Positions 1-11,830 of a DNA stretch of 64,000 nucleotides are shown here, in pieces. The DNA is from Cylicocyclus nassatus. Lineage: Eukaryota; Nematoda; Chromadorea; Rhabditida; Strongylidae. Made by a program: the position numbers and the translations under genes. Location of the stretch: positions 10,516,880-10,580,879 of the forward strand of contig CATQJL010000112.1 of NCBI GenBank assembly GCA_958299035.1, in the 5' to 3' direction. Each line of letters begins with the position of its first letter. Positions within the stretch are counted from its first letter, which is position 1. A model generated the notes under the pieces. That model did no database searches, had not been told where the DNA came from, and saw only the letters and a list, made by a program, of their open reading frames with translations.

Positions 1-1086
1 GGTGAGAGCAATCTTCTCTCCGCCATTGCAAATCTGATGGGTTTAAGAAGCTTCAGTGCTTCCGTGCTCAAGAGTAAATTTGATGTCGCTGGTGATACAT
101 TGCGAGCAACGGTGCTATCGATGAACAGACGTGTCATGGAAGTGAAAGTGAGCGGTCTTGCAAGTGTTATACACCAAATAAATAGAATAGTTTAGATTTG
201 CTATCCAGTCAGTTTGGAAAAGAATGTAGGGTACCTCACGCGAATTGTACCACTTGGCGGCTTAGTGAAAATACGAAAAAGTACTCAAGCCATGTCCTTG
301 GCACTCATTATATCGTACCGTCATCGATGCTGTTGATGAGTGCAGTACCTTATCATCCACTCTTCTGTGCAAGACAAAACCGCGAACTACATGCGGTTTA
401 CATTTTAGTAATCGAGATGGTTGCACTGTGGTCGAGCACAATTCCAGCAATGATGAAGTGAGTTTCAGATATAGTTTCAGATTGTCCCTGCTACATAGAG
501 TATTAGAAAATCTTAGTACATATGTTTTAGTTTACGCTGATCGTCCCACTGTTGAAGACAGCGCCTGTGATTACGCGAATGAAACGCATGTTCTATAAAA
601 AACAAGAAATGAAGCGTTTCGATCGCTCAAAATTGAGAAGCTTATAATCGTAGCGGATATACCGCAAGAAGCAGAACTGCATATAGGTTCGATGAAAGTA
701 GCTTCGCGAGTGACGACAGGCAACTTGACTATGAAGTTAACGATAGCTTTACCTGTTAGTGAATAGTTATATATATATTTTTTTATTTACTTTCACCATG
801 AGATCACACGCGATTTTATAGCTTTTAGTCAAATCAAACGCTTACGAAACCTGATAATCAGCACAATGAAGACAATGATCGCAACCAGAATTTTGCAGAA
901 GATGATGGATGCAAGTACAGCAGAACATTTCCTATTTTATTTATCTATATTGTGCTTATGCTTGTTATTCTTGCTATTTTTCATCACCACCGTCAATTGC
1001 ATAGGCTAAATAGGAGGAGGGAGCAAAGAATCAGGCTAGTCAAAGAAATGCTTAAGGAACCGATAAGTATGGTAGCAATTGAGTAG
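1..1086 (+). CDS. 3' part of a multi-exon, probably single-pass membrane protein (partial, 5' end outside window)
   Basis: Frame 1 is open from base 1 and reads GESNLLSAIANLMGLRSF onward to a donor at 148 (AAA|gtgagc, phase 0). A second exon can start at 196 after TTTAG, also phase 0, and stays open for about 50 codons. A Cys-rich stretch (DECSTLSSTLLCKTK) follows in another frame near 355-440, so the middle structure is unresolved. The last exon, 829-1086, starts after GCTTTTAG and ends at TAG. It carries a hydrophobic segment (FPILFIYIVLMLVILAIF) followed by a very basic stretch (HHHRQLHRLNRRREQR), a typical membrane anchor with a short cytoplasmic tail. I do not recognise the family. The last exon is the best supported part. 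Confidence 0.5.
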
Positions 1087-2148
1087 TTGCTATTTAAAAT
1101 TGTTGTTAATGTTTTTTAGCAATTGCGATAAAAAGTTTTTATGTATGAGACCTAAAGTATGAGACCTTTGATGGGGTTACGGTAGGTATACGGTAAGTTG
1201 GGTACAGTCAGATCAAACTTTTAGCTACCCGTATAAACATTTATAAAACTAACTCTGCTGTTTTTGTATTTGTTCTCTGGCTCCAAATCAAATACTTTCT
1301 TCTGAATAAACTCCTTGTTTGCCTAGCTCCTCTTCCTCCTCGTCTTCACTTGTGTCGGTTCAGTCACCGCGGGACAAGCATTTGGAAATGCTGCCATTTT
1401 GGTTTTGAGTGCTTGATTCTCGGCGAGAAACTCCTGAAATGACCTTCTTCTTCCACTATTTGTTAGAGCAATACTTACTCCCTGTAACTATGATCCCGCA
1501 TCGGTTATTATCTATATACGAATTTGAACGAGTTGGAATTTTAGCTATTTTACGCAGTTTTAACTTCCAAAGTAATTCTCGGCTAGACTTCTATCTATAT
1601 CACACAATTTCTTCACACTATCACACTGGAACATTACTTAAACACTGAAACCAGTCAGTCTCAGTGATAGCTTTTTTATGAACAATTCCCAAATCGGTGC
1701 AATTCTCATAATTTTTGGTACTTTAATTTTTGGAATTCTCGTTTCCAGCAATAACCCTCTCGAACGAAATAACGTCGTAGAATTTAGTTTCTTATCAAAA
1801 CTGAAGTTGCATTCATAATGTTAGTGGCTCTGAGGTGGGCCGTTGGATTAAAGTTTCTGGAGTTAAGCCTTTTTCTCGGAAATCGTAGAGAGTCGAATCG
1901 TAAAAGCGATGATGTCCTTCGGGTGCTCGTGTAGATGATGAGAAATTTTCCAAGATTGTACACTCAAAAATATGCTCTTACTCTCCTCTTAAAATACTCT
2001 AATCTGTTATCCTTTTCTTTTCCTTATTTCGTTTTCATTCAGAGAGAGAAGTTTTCCAAACCCAAAAACCCAGAAGGCTGTCATCCTGCACCAGCTCAAA
2101 AGTTAAGGCAAGGGAAGAATCGTCTCCTCTACCGCATGTTTGCTCCTA
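1087..2148. other. Intergenic, no gene recognised
   Basis: The stretch is AT-rich after the stop at 1086. Short ORFs at 1409-1648 (+) and 1935-2303 (+) show no family motif or convincing splice sites, and the second runs into the fold-back element that begins at 2149. Confidence 0.4.
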
Positions 2149-2489
2149 CTCACACAGTCGAAGGGATGACTCCGGCGGGCAAATGGCGCGAGTCTGCACT
2201 TCTGGAGCGCTCCGGAGCCCCTGCCATTTCACGCATTTTGCTGCTCCGGGGCTCTCCCAAAACTTCCGCACCTCCGGAGCAGAGGTTCGCGCGTTCACAG
2301 TGACGTCACAAGCAGGCGAATGGGATCCCTCTCCGGAACGCGCAAATCTCTGCTCCGGAGGTGCGCCAGATTTGGGAGAGCCCCGGAGCAGCAAAATGCG
2401 TGAAATGGCAAAGCTCCGGAGCGCTCCAGAGCGCGAAGTGGCAGACTCGCGCCATTTGCCCGCCGGAACTATCCCTTCGACTGTCTGAG
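2149..2489. mobile_element. Fold-back MITE of the CTCAGACA family (copy 1)
   Basis: The element is an almost complete inverted repeat of 341 bp. The left arm (CTCACACAGTCGAAGGGAT) mirrors the right arm ending CGACTGTCTGAG, and the arms are rich in the palindrome GCTCCGGAGC. TA flanks each side, consistent with a 2-bp target duplication. The overlapping short ORFs on both strands come from the inverted repeat and are not genes. Confidence 0.7.
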
Positions 2490-2555
2490 TACCTTCAGAC
2501 ACGCCCCCCCCCCCACTTCCACCCCCGATACGACCCCCCAGGTCACGCGCGCCTG

Positions 2556-2765
2556 CTCAGACAATCGTCGGCATAGCTCCGGAGCAGAAATGGCAGAGCC
2601 GCGGGGTTTCCCCAGCGGGGGGTTGCCACTCGTGCTCCGGAACCCTCCCATTTGTGCTCCGGAGACCTCCCGTTCATGCTCCGGAGTGCTCCCATTTTGT
2701 GCTCCGACCCCCCATTTTGTGCTCCGGAGTCCTCCCATCTTGTGCCCCGGAAGTCTGCCGCGACA
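2556..2765. repeat. Degenerate GCTCCGGAG tandem repeats behind a solo CTCAGACAATCG end
   Basis: CTCAGACAATCGTCGG at 2556 matches the terminal repeat of the fold-back family. It is followed by about seven degenerate units of roughly 25 bp built on GCTCCGGAGNCCTCCCATTT. No right terminal repeat is visible, so this is probably a decayed or truncated copy. Confidence 0.55.
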
Positions 2766-3203
2766 TACTGTAACTAGCCCTAATTAAGCTCCAAACCCCA
2801 ATTATGTCTTCAAACCCCACCCAAATTAGCTCTACACCAGCGTCGAGCATGGCATACGACCGCAGAATACGACCCCCTCCCCGGGTAGGAGTTCAGCGCA
2901 ACCCTCAACCCCGTTACTTTACCCCCTCCCTCTCACCCCTAGCGTTTGTAGGTAGAAGATAGAAGAATGAAGAGAAAAGACATTTATTTCAAATTTACTG
3001 CAAACAATCTTCTGCAAATCGCAAAACAAAACTTTTGTTGTACAGTGCGTTGAGCTTGAGTTCGCTTCTGTCCATAGGTATCATCATGTTCACTCCACAA
3101 CGGCTGCAAGTATCGAATAGATGCAGTTGAGCGTATAGTAATCACGCCATATGTACTGTCGCTCTGCTCGTACATTTTTCTACGAAAACGATTATATTAG
3201 AAA
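2766..3203. other. Spacer, no gene recognised
   Basis: Pyrimidine-rich plus-strand sequence to about 2945, then ordinary AT-rich sequence. No ORF with family motifs or splice support was seen. Confidence 0.35.
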
Positions 3204-3497
3204 CTAGCTGGCTTACCCGGCTCCGCCCGACCCTGTCAATAATATATTTGTAATCAGCATGCTCGATTACCCCCTGTGCCGATTCCCAGCCCCGTAGCTC
3301 AAATTTTGCAAAAAATCGATAGAATCGGTATCGATCGATAACGAAAAGTAGTCTACGACACCCTCCCCGCCCGAAGTGTATGTGTGCCAAGTTTGGTCCG
3401 GATCGGTTCAGAAATGGAATTTTCTATCGGAACATACGTACACACATACAGACAGACAGACATACAGACAAACAGACATTCAGCTTTATATATAAGA
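3204..3497 (-). mobile_element. Helitron-like non-autonomous element (copy 1, reverse orientation)
   Basis: Read on the minus strand the element starts TCTTATATATAAAGCTGAAT, has a (CTGT)n/(ATGT)n microsatellite, a conserved body with ATCGAT tracts, and ends GGGTAAGCCAGCTAG. It lies between A and T (A|TC...CTAG|T). The TC start, CTRR end and A|T insertion site with no duplication are Helitron hallmarks. The GC-rich stretch before the end could form the usual hairpin but is imperfect. There is no protein-coding content. Related copies lie near 6440-6660, 7630-8410, 14580-14740, 24983-25719, 48254-49535 and 51650-51860. Confidence 0.6.
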
Positions 3498-3851
3498 TCA
3501 GAAAGTGCCGAAAACCGGCTACCTGCCCTTTCCTCCTTCACTCTCCCCTATCTGACCCCGCGTCTCCGCTTTTTGTAGGATTGAAAACAGGAACATTTTG
3601 AACTGATACTGTAAACTCTTAATTGATGCGTTTTAGCTTTTTACGTGTCTTAAAGGATCACGTGAACTACTGAGAGGTCCACTATACCATGAATGTTACT
3701 CCGTATTAATGCCAGAAATAAAAAAACAAGCTAAAAGGCGAAGTTCAGAATAGATGCTTGCTCTCGGACTGTGCCAGAAACGGCATATCCTATAGTACCT
3801 CCAAGGCCAATAGCACCTTCGAGACCAGCTATTCTAATACTGCGACGAGTA

Positions 3852-4171
3852 CTCAGACAATCGTCGGGGGCAGGCGGGCACCGGAAAAATAGATTGCTGA
3901 TCTCTCGCACCCCGCTCGCGGATTTTTTGGAAAGCAATCAGGACTTTTCGGAAGACCGCTTGCTGAGTTCTCGATTCCTCAGAGATTCAGCAATATATCT
4001 GCAAAAGATAAGAGCGAAAAAAAATTCAACAGGCGGTCTCTCAAAAATCCGCTGACCCAGCAAGCGGTCTTCCGAAAAGTCCTGATTGCTTTGCAAGAAA
4101 TCCGCGAGCGGGGTGCGAGAAATCAGCAATCTATTTTTCCGGTGCCCGCCTGCCCCCAGCGATTGTCTGAG
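3852..4171. mobile_element. Fold-back MITE of the CTCAGACA family (copy 2)
   Basis: Near-perfect inverted repeat of 320 bp with ends CTCAGACAATCGTCGG and CGATTGTCTGAG, flanked on both sides by TA. Both arms carry the block GGCAGGCGGGCACCGGAAAA. A decayed relative of that block is at about 52866. Confidence 0.75.
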
Positions 4172-4308
4172 TAGTGGATGTTGTTTTTGCGCCATAACTG
4201 AGGATTGTGACTAAAGGATTTATATGAGGATGTACTATAGTTCATTGAGGACGCAAGCAATACCGCTTCTGCGACTACTGATTTTTTTTTCATATGCTAC
4301 AGCATATA

Positions 4309-4603
4309 CAACATATATCATTCATCCTCTGACTAAGAGACGCGAGCACGCTCTGCGTACGTTTGATCAACAAGTTCATGGATGAGTTCTACCGCGTTTT
4401 GATTATTTAATATCAGGAATACGTAAAAGAAACAAGCCAGCGTGGTTCAACAAGTTCAAACATGTTCTTCCACGAAATCTAATAGTAAAGCAATCAAACG
4501 CGGTAGTAATCAAACTCATTCATGAACTTGTTAGTGAAATGTACGCAAAGCGCCCTCGCGCCTCTTAATCAAAGAATGAATGATAACATATCGTATGACG
4601 AGT
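4309..4603. mobile_element. Fold-back MITE of about 295 bp
   Basis: The left arm (TATCATTCATCCTCTGACTA, then ACAAGTTCATGGATGAG) is repeated in reverse at the right end (CTCATTCATGAACTTGT, then AAAGAATGAATGATA). The arms are diverged, so this is an older insertion. It lies immediately downstream of the last recognisable exon of the SLC46-like gene. Confidence 0.55.
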
Positions 4604-4660
4604 AGAGTCTACAGAGGCGAGTGCCTTTCGCGTGCATTGAGCCTCACAAAATTAACTCAC

Positions 4661-5218
4661 GTCAACATAAGCACTCCAATAGAAGAAAAACGCTCACAAA
4701 GAACTGAAATATATCCGCCACAAATGCCAAAAGCGTCGCTTATGAGCAGCATATAAACTGACAAGGTCATGTAAACAGTCTGAACGATGTAGTTTGTTGT
4801 GCAAAGGATCAAGCCAAGAAACGAATTAGAGTGGGACTTTGATGCTCCACATATCCGCAGCTAAAATGTCTTTGTACCAGCGTCATGTATAACCTACCAA
4901 AATCATAGCAATCCCCACCTCACCTGCTCCTAATGCTAGAGTTGAAAGGAGTGACGAAAGCAGTACGATGGATGATAAAAAATAAAAGTGACTCCAGCTT
5001 GTATGACTTTGTCAGAGTAATATTTAGGCTGATGCACTCGAACAAAAAGACAAGTCCTAGAAACGAAAGATTAGGATAACCTGAGCGGGCATTACAATAC
5101 CTGGTCATGACGTGTAAGGCAGACTTTTTCGTACATGAGATTCTGGAAGACTGGGTACTTCAGAAAGCTCGTGAGCATGTATAAAAACAAAGGGATCTCC
5201 GCAAACACTCGCAACTTC
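4661..5218 (-). CDS. SLC46-like (major facilitator superfamily) transporter, fragment or decaying gene
   Basis: Exon 5101-5218 (acceptor TTTTAG) encodes an N-terminal transmembrane segment with the SLC46 pattern: FAEIPLFLYMLTSFLKYPVF followed by QNLMYEKVC. Exon 4661-4860 ends at a strong donor (GAC|gtgagt) and encodes LILCTTNYIVQTVYM and LLISDAFGICGGYISVL, matching the family's third and fourth segments before the usual FSY. Between them, 4924-5056 is open in one frame (ITLTKSYKLESLLFFII) and could be the second segment. Its phase joins the upstream exon only through an alternative donor and does not join the downstream exon. Later exons of this roughly 450-residue family are not visible. The family is proton-coupled small-solute transporters (the folate carrier is one). 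I infer a fragment or pseudogene. Confidence 0.55.
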
Positions 5219-5346
5219 CTAAAATGCAAAGTTTCCCAATGTGAGAACGATTAGAACCGAAAAGCTAATCAGGCTTAGTAGGACAAGCGCGACCAGCGCG
5301 TTGCATAGCACTAGCTTTAGATATCGGTCACACTAATCGTGACTCA

Positions 5347-5760
<414 letters not shown>

Positions 5761-5819
5761 CGACGACAGCTTATTTTCGGAAACGCTAAACTGCGTATCA
5801 CAGCAGATTGGCTGTACCT

Positions 5820-6168
5820 ATTGTGCTCCGGAGACCTCTCATTTTCTGCTCCGGCCCCCCCCCCCATTTGTGCTCCGAAGGTGTCCTAAATCTGGCGTAC
5901 CTCCGGAGCGCAAATCACTTCTCCGGGGCTCTTCCAAATCTGGCGTACCTCCGGAGCGCAAATCACTGCTCCGGGGCTCTCCCAAATCTGGCGTACCTCC
6001 GGAGCAGAGATTTGCGCGTCCCGGAGAGGGGCCCCATTCGCCTGCTTGTGACGTCACCGTGACCTACAAGAAGGGACCGCCCTCTCGCCCCGCTCTCAAT
6101 GGTCAATTGGGTCCTCCGCGGCTTTTCCAGATTTCGACTGTTCTCCGGAGCTACGGCACCGACTGTCT
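5820..6168. repeat. GCTCCGG repeat block, relative of the 2149-2765 elements
   Basis: About three tandem units of roughly 60 bp (CAAATCTGGCGTACCTCCGG, then CTGCTCCGGGGCTCT) precede a segment matching the centre of the 2149 element (GCCTGCTTGTGACGTCA). It ends with CCGACTGTCTGATTG, a degenerate CTCAGACA-family right end. Confidence 0.55.
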
Positions 6169-6439
6169 GATTGACCCCACTCCCAATCCTATTTATGAGT
6201 GTTTTTTGAGTTGAAAAATTGAATGCATAATTAGGACAATATTTGTCAGAATTTCTCAAACTGTCCAGCGTTGATTAAAGAATACTCCATCTGAAGAATA
6301 CCTTTTGTCCAAAACAATCATATTTAGTACTGCTCTATTTGAGCGCTGAAAAAGACCGAAGTTTTATTTTAAGTAGATTACACGTTCACTTTTCGCACCA
6401 AGAAAATATTCATAACTCAGCATGCAGAAGAGCTCGGCT

Positions 6440-6660
6440 TAGCTGGCTTACCCGGCTCCGCCTGGCCCTGTCAAAAACGATAAAGATTCCATTTCTATCC
6501 CTGTACACCTTCACCTGTGCCCACTTCTACATGCAATTCCCTATTCCCGCTGTGTGAGTAATCAGTATGGTTACCTACTTTCCTCACCCCCCTCCCCGCC
6601 CCGTAGCTCAAACTTTGCAAAAAAAAACAATAAAATCGATAAAAGTAAGGATAATTCTAA
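6440..6660 (-). mobile_element. Helitron-like fragment
   Basis: GCTGGCTTACCCGGCTCCGCC at the left and GTAGCTCAAACTTTGCAAAAA with ATCGAT tracts at the right match the minus-oriented family at 3204. The TC-starting end is missing. Confidence 0.5.
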
Positions 6661-7628
6661 AAACTGATGGCGTCATTTGTCCGGCCTAAAATGTTTTTGT
6701 GGTGGTCTTGCACAAACTCGGTATATGGGGGTTATTCAAGTCGCTTATGACGAATATGGTAGTCATTTCGCGTGGCAGCGGGTAAAAATTATGAACCTGC
6801 CTGAAACCTTGGCAGGGAATCACCTAAAATCACCTTTTCAAGAATATCGCGCTTAATCCCCACGAAAATAGCAATTCGTGTGGTATAAAAGTTTCCCACG
6901 ACCGTAATGCTTTCCTTATAGGACCACTGCCGCGCGCGATAGACTCTTCGGAGGCTTTTGCCTAAGCAAAAACAGGGGGAGGAAGATTTGCCGCGTGCGT
7001 TACACGTTGGGACAGTTCAACAGAATGGCGCTGGAGACCGCCATGCAAAACAACCGATTCCCCATTTCGTAAATATCTGGGATCTAAATTGGCCCGAAAT
7101 CGAAGAAATGCCCATTTAAACCCTGCAACTCACCATAACTTCACTAATGCGTTATGACAGCGAGCAAGCATCTTATTCATAAGGCAGTATACTTGTGAAC
7201 CGTTACAGGTAAGCTTTTGAGCAAATCTGGAACTTCGACCCATCTACACCCACCGTAACCCAAGAAAATGCACTATCTTTCAAAATCAGCATGACATTCA
7301 TGTTCAGCGCGCTAAATGACCACCTAGACGAAGTTTAAAGAGAATTTATGTTTTCGACCCCATACTAACCACCATAACTCTATGAAAAGGTCCCAATATG
7401 CAGAGAGAGTATGAAATTCGTAGTCAGTATGTCGAATAACTTTTCTGGGCCCAACTCCAGCCGAATTGATTTTGACTTCCTACCGTATACCGGTAACCAA
7501 ACGGGGGGGACCTCTGCGGAAAAAGTGTGATATCCGTTTTCAGCACGTAAGGTAACCCTCATACCTAGAAGTTTGAGTAAGCTCTACGACATAAAAAATT
7601 TGGGGCCCGTATAGCCGAATAGCGCCAA
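6661..7628. other. Nearly 1 kb without recognisable features
   Basis: No gene, repeat or terminal inverted repeat was recognised. The sequence is of mixed composition and could be an old mobile element remnant. Confidence 0.3.
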
Positions 7629-8410
7629 ACAAATCTTGTGTTCGTAATCAGCATGCTCGATTATCCCCCTGTGCCAACTCCCAGCCCCATGGCTCAAACT
7701 TTGCAAAAAATCGATGAAATCGATAAAAGTAATGGGAGATTTCAAAAACTAATATTGTATTCGTAATCAGCATGCTCGCTCAGACAATCAAATGCTCTCA
7801 GCCGGCAGCCACAAAGCCACCGCCTAGACCCACCAAAAGCGCGGTGGCCTCATCGCCTCACTGTCGCTTCCCGCTGAGAGCTTTGTCGGAGTTTTGTCGG
7901 AGCTTGTCGGAGCGGGCTCAGCGGGCAGCGAGCCCGCTCCGACAAGCTCCGACAAAGCTCCGACAAAGCTCTCAGCGGGAAGCGACAGTGGCTGCGATAA
8001 GGCAACGACGCTTTTGGTGGGGCCCGCTGAGAGCCTGTGATTGTCTGAGCGGTTACCCCCCTGTGCAAACCCCCAGCCCCGCAGGTCAAACTTTACAAAA
8101 AATCGATAAAATCGATAAAAGTAATCGATAACGATGAAAAAAACATTGTATTCGGAATCCGCGTGCTCGATTACCCCCCTGTGCCAACTCCCAGCCCCGT
8201 AGGTGAACTCTGCAAAAAATCGATAAAAATCGATAAAATCGATATCGATCGATGACTAAAAGTAGCCTATGACACCCGCCAGGGCCCGAAGTGTATGTGT
8301 GCCAAGTTTGGTCCGGATTGGTTCAGAAATGGAATTTTCTACTCGGAACATACGTACAGATATACAGACAGACATACAGACAAACAGACATTCAGCTTTA
8401 TATATAAGAC
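7629..8410 (-). mobile_element. Helitron-like copy with three internal ~119-bp units
   Basis: The block GTAATCAGCATGCTCGATTA ... CAGCCCC ... TGCAAAAAATCGAT recurs three times, followed by the conserved body and the minus-strand start TCTTATATATAAAGC near 8410. The middle unit is interrupted by the fold-back element at 7779-8049. Confidence 0.55.
7779..8049. mobile_element. Fold-back MITE of the CTCAGACA family (copy 3), nested
   Basis: Inverted repeat of 271 bp with ends CTCAGACAATCA and TGATTGTCTGAG, flanked by CG on both sides. The host sequence reads GCATGCTCG, then the element, then CGGTTACCCCCC. Uninterrupted copies read GCATGCTCGATTACCCCC. The two-base duplication is therefore CG, with one A-to-G change after it. 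Confidence 0.75.
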
Positions 8411-10441
8411 TAGCGACCCTACGGGTCGCTAGCAAGCGGGTAGGGCACATCCATAAATAAACGTGTTTCATACCTATAATTTTCTCAAGTGAATTTTCAA
8501 TTTATCAGTATATTTAGGTTGTTGCAAGAATAATGTCCATTTTGCGAATTTTCAATTTGGAAGGTTATAACTTCGTTCAGTTTTCATATTTTTGAATGCA
8601 GTTAAGATCTTTAGAAACAGCAATCCCTTCGCAATTTAACGCGCACCTGCCCGCACTGATATTGCAAACGGGAAGAAAACCATGATGAGATAAGATCAAC
8701 TCCGGTCCGCCTTGAGAGAGATGCCCCGATGGGGGGTTTACTACGGGCCTTTGTTTTGCCCTAGTCACTCCCGCACTCACGCTTACAATCTGAAGAGAAA
8801 AATCGAATTCACCCAGAGCAAAAGCTCCCAAAAGCGAGATTTTCGAAGATTTTCTCAAAATTTGGCCGGAAAAGGGATCATATCGTGCTAAAATTTTGTT
8901 TTGCCCCAGTCATCGCTGTACAGCTTCCTTTCGCAACGTCACTCTCGCACTCACGCTTACAATCTGGAGAGAAAAATCGAATTCACCCAGAGCAAAAGCT
9001 CCCAAAAGCGAGATTTTCGAAGATTTTCTCAAAATTTGGCCGGAAAAGTGGATCATATCGTGCTAAAATTTTGTTTAGCCCAGTCATCGCTGTACAGCTT
9101 CCTTTCGTAACGTCACTCTCGCACTCACGCTTACAATCTGGAGAGAAAAATCGAATTCACCCAGAGCAAAAGCTCCCAAAAGCGAGATTTTCGAAGATTT
9201 TCTCAAAATTTGGCCGGAAAAGTGGATCATATCGTGCTAAAATTTTGTTTTGCCCCAGTCATCGCTGTACAGCTTCCTTTCGCAACGTCACTCTCGCACT
9301 CACGCTTACAATCTGGAGAAAATATCGAATTCACCCAGAGCAAAAGCTCCCAAAAGCGAGATTTTCGAAGATTTTCTCAAAATTTGGCCGGAAAAGTGGA
9401 TCATATCGTGCTAAAATTTTGTTTTGCCCAGTCATCGCTGTACAGCTTCCTTTCGCAACGTCACTCTCGCACTCACGCTTACAATCTGGAGAGAAAAATC
9501 GAATTCACCCAGAGCAAAAGCTCCCAAAAGCGAGATTTTCGAAGATTTTCTCAAAATTTGGCCGGAAAAGTGGATCATATCGTGCTAAAATTTTGTTTAG
9601 CCCAGTCATCGCTGTACAGCTTCCTTTCGCAACGTCACTTTCGCACTCACGCTTACAATCTGAAGAGAAAAATCGAATTCACCCAGAGCAAAAGCTCCCA
9701 AAAGCGAGATTTTCGAAGATTTTCTCAAAATTTGGCCGGAAAAGGGATCATATCGTGCTAAAATTTTGTTTTGCCCCAGTCATCGCTGTACAGCTTCCTT
9801 TCGCAACGTCACTCTCGCACTCACGCTTACAATCTGGAGAGAAAAATCGAATTCACCCAGAGCAAAAGCTCCCAAAAGCGAGATTTTCGAAGATTTTCTC
9901 AAAATTTGGCCGGAAAAGTGGATCATATCGTGCTAAAATTTTGTTTAGCCCAGTCATCGCTGTACAGCTTCCTTTCGTAACGTCACTCTCGCACTCACGC
10001 TTACAACCTGGAGAGAAAAATCGAATTCACCCAGAGCAAAAGCTCCCAAAAGCGAGATTTTCGAAGATTTTCTCAAAATTTGGCCGGAAAAGTGGATCAT
10101 ATCGTGCTAAAATTTTGTTTAGCCCAGTCATCGCTGTACAGCTTCCTTTCGCAACGTCACTCTCGCACTCACGCTTACAATCTGGAGAGAAAAATCGAAT
10201 TCACCCAGAGCAAAAGCTCCCAAAAGCGAGATTTTCGAAGATTTTCTCAAAATTTGGCCGGAAAAGGGATCATATCGTGCTAAAATTTTGTTTTGCCCCA
10301 GTCATCGCTGTACAGCTTCCTTTCGCAACGTCACTCTCGCACTCACGCTTACAATCTGGAGAGAAAAATCGAATTCACCCAGAGCAAAAGCTCCCAAAAG
10401 CGAGATTTTCAAAGATTTTCTCAAAATTTGGCCGGAAAAGT

Positions 10442-11830
10442 GGATCATATCGTGCTAAAATTTTGTTTAGCCCAGTCATCGCTGTACAGCTTCCTTTCGC
10501 AACGTCACTCTCGCACTCACGCTTACAATCTGGAGAGAAAAGTCGAATTCACCCAGAGCAAAAGCTCCCAAAAGCGAGATTTTCGAAGATTTTCTCAAAA
10601 TTTGGCCGGAAAAGTGGATCATATCGTGCTAAAATTTTGTTTTGCCCAGTCATCGCTGTACAGCTTCCTTTCGCAACGTCACTCTCGCACTCACGCTTAC
10701 AATCTGGAGAGAAAAATCGAATTCACCCAGAGCAAAAGCTCCCAAAAGCGAGATTTTCGAAGATTTTCTCAAAATTTGGCCGGAAAAGTGGATCATATCG
10801 TGCTAAAATTTTGTTTAGCCCAGTCATCGCTGTACAGCTTCCTTTCGCAACGTCACTTTCGCACTCACGCTTACAATCTGAAGAGAAAAATCGAATTCAC
10901 CCAGAGCAAAAGCTCCCAAAAGCGAGATTTTCGAAGATTTTCTCAAAATTTGGCCGGAAAAGGGATCATATCGTGCTAAAATTTTGTTTTGCCCCAGTCA
11001 TCGCTGTACAGCTTCCTTTCGCAACGTCACTTTCGCACTCACGCTTACAATCTGGAGAAAATATCGAATTCACCCAGAGCAAAAGCTCCCAAAAGCGAGA
11101 TTTTCGAAGATTTCTCAAAATTTGGCCGGAAAAGTGGATCATATCGTGCTAAAATTTTGTTTTGCCCAGTCATCGCTGTACAGCTTCCTTTCGCAACGTC
11201 ACTCTCGCACTCACGCTTACAATCTGGAGAGAAAAATCGAATTCACCCAGAGCAAAAGCTCCCAAAAGCGAGATTTTCGAAGATTTTCTCAAAATTTGGC
11301 CGGAAAAGTGGATCATATCGTGCTAAAATTTTGTTTAGCCCAGTCATCGCTGTACAGCTTCCTTTCGTAACGTCACTCTCGCACTCACGCTTACAATCTG
11401 GAGAGAAAAATCGAATTCACCCAGAGCAAAAGCTCCCAAAAGCGAGATTTTCGAAGATTTTCTCAAAATTTGGCCGGAAAAGGGATCATATCGTGCTAAA
11501 ATTTTGTTTTGCCCAGTCATCGCTGTACAGCTTCCTTTCGCAACGTCACTCTCGCACTCACGCTTACAATCTGGAGAGAAAAATCGAATTCACCCAGAGC
11601 AAAAGCTCCCAAAAGCGAGATTTTCAAAGATTTTCTCAAAATTTGGCCGGAAAAGTGGATCATATCGTGCTAAAATTTTGTTTAGCCCAGTCATCGCTGT
11701 ACAGCTTCCTTTCGCAACGTCACTCTCGCACTCACGCTTACAATCTTAAGAGAAAAATCGAATTCACCCAGAGCAAAAGCTCCCAAAAGCGAGATTTTCA
11801 AAGATTTTCTCAAAATTTGGCCGGAAAAGT
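10442..11830. repeat. Higher-order repeat unit A (8 monomers, 1389 bp)
   Basis: The monomer order is: AAAAGTCG variant; TTGCCC; TTAGCCC with CTTTC and GAAGAG; TTGCCCC with GGAGAAAATATC; TTGCCC; TTAGCCC with CGTAACG; TTGCCC with TTCAAAG; TTAGCCC with CTTAAGAG and TTCAAAG. One A is missing in the fourth monomer (AGATTTCTC near 11108), which explains the 1-bp length difference from unit B. Confidence 0.8.

Noticed and set aside
2146..2502. Overlapping 70-120-codon ORFs on both strands
   Set aside because: They are mirror images produced by the palindromic fold-back element at 2149-2489.
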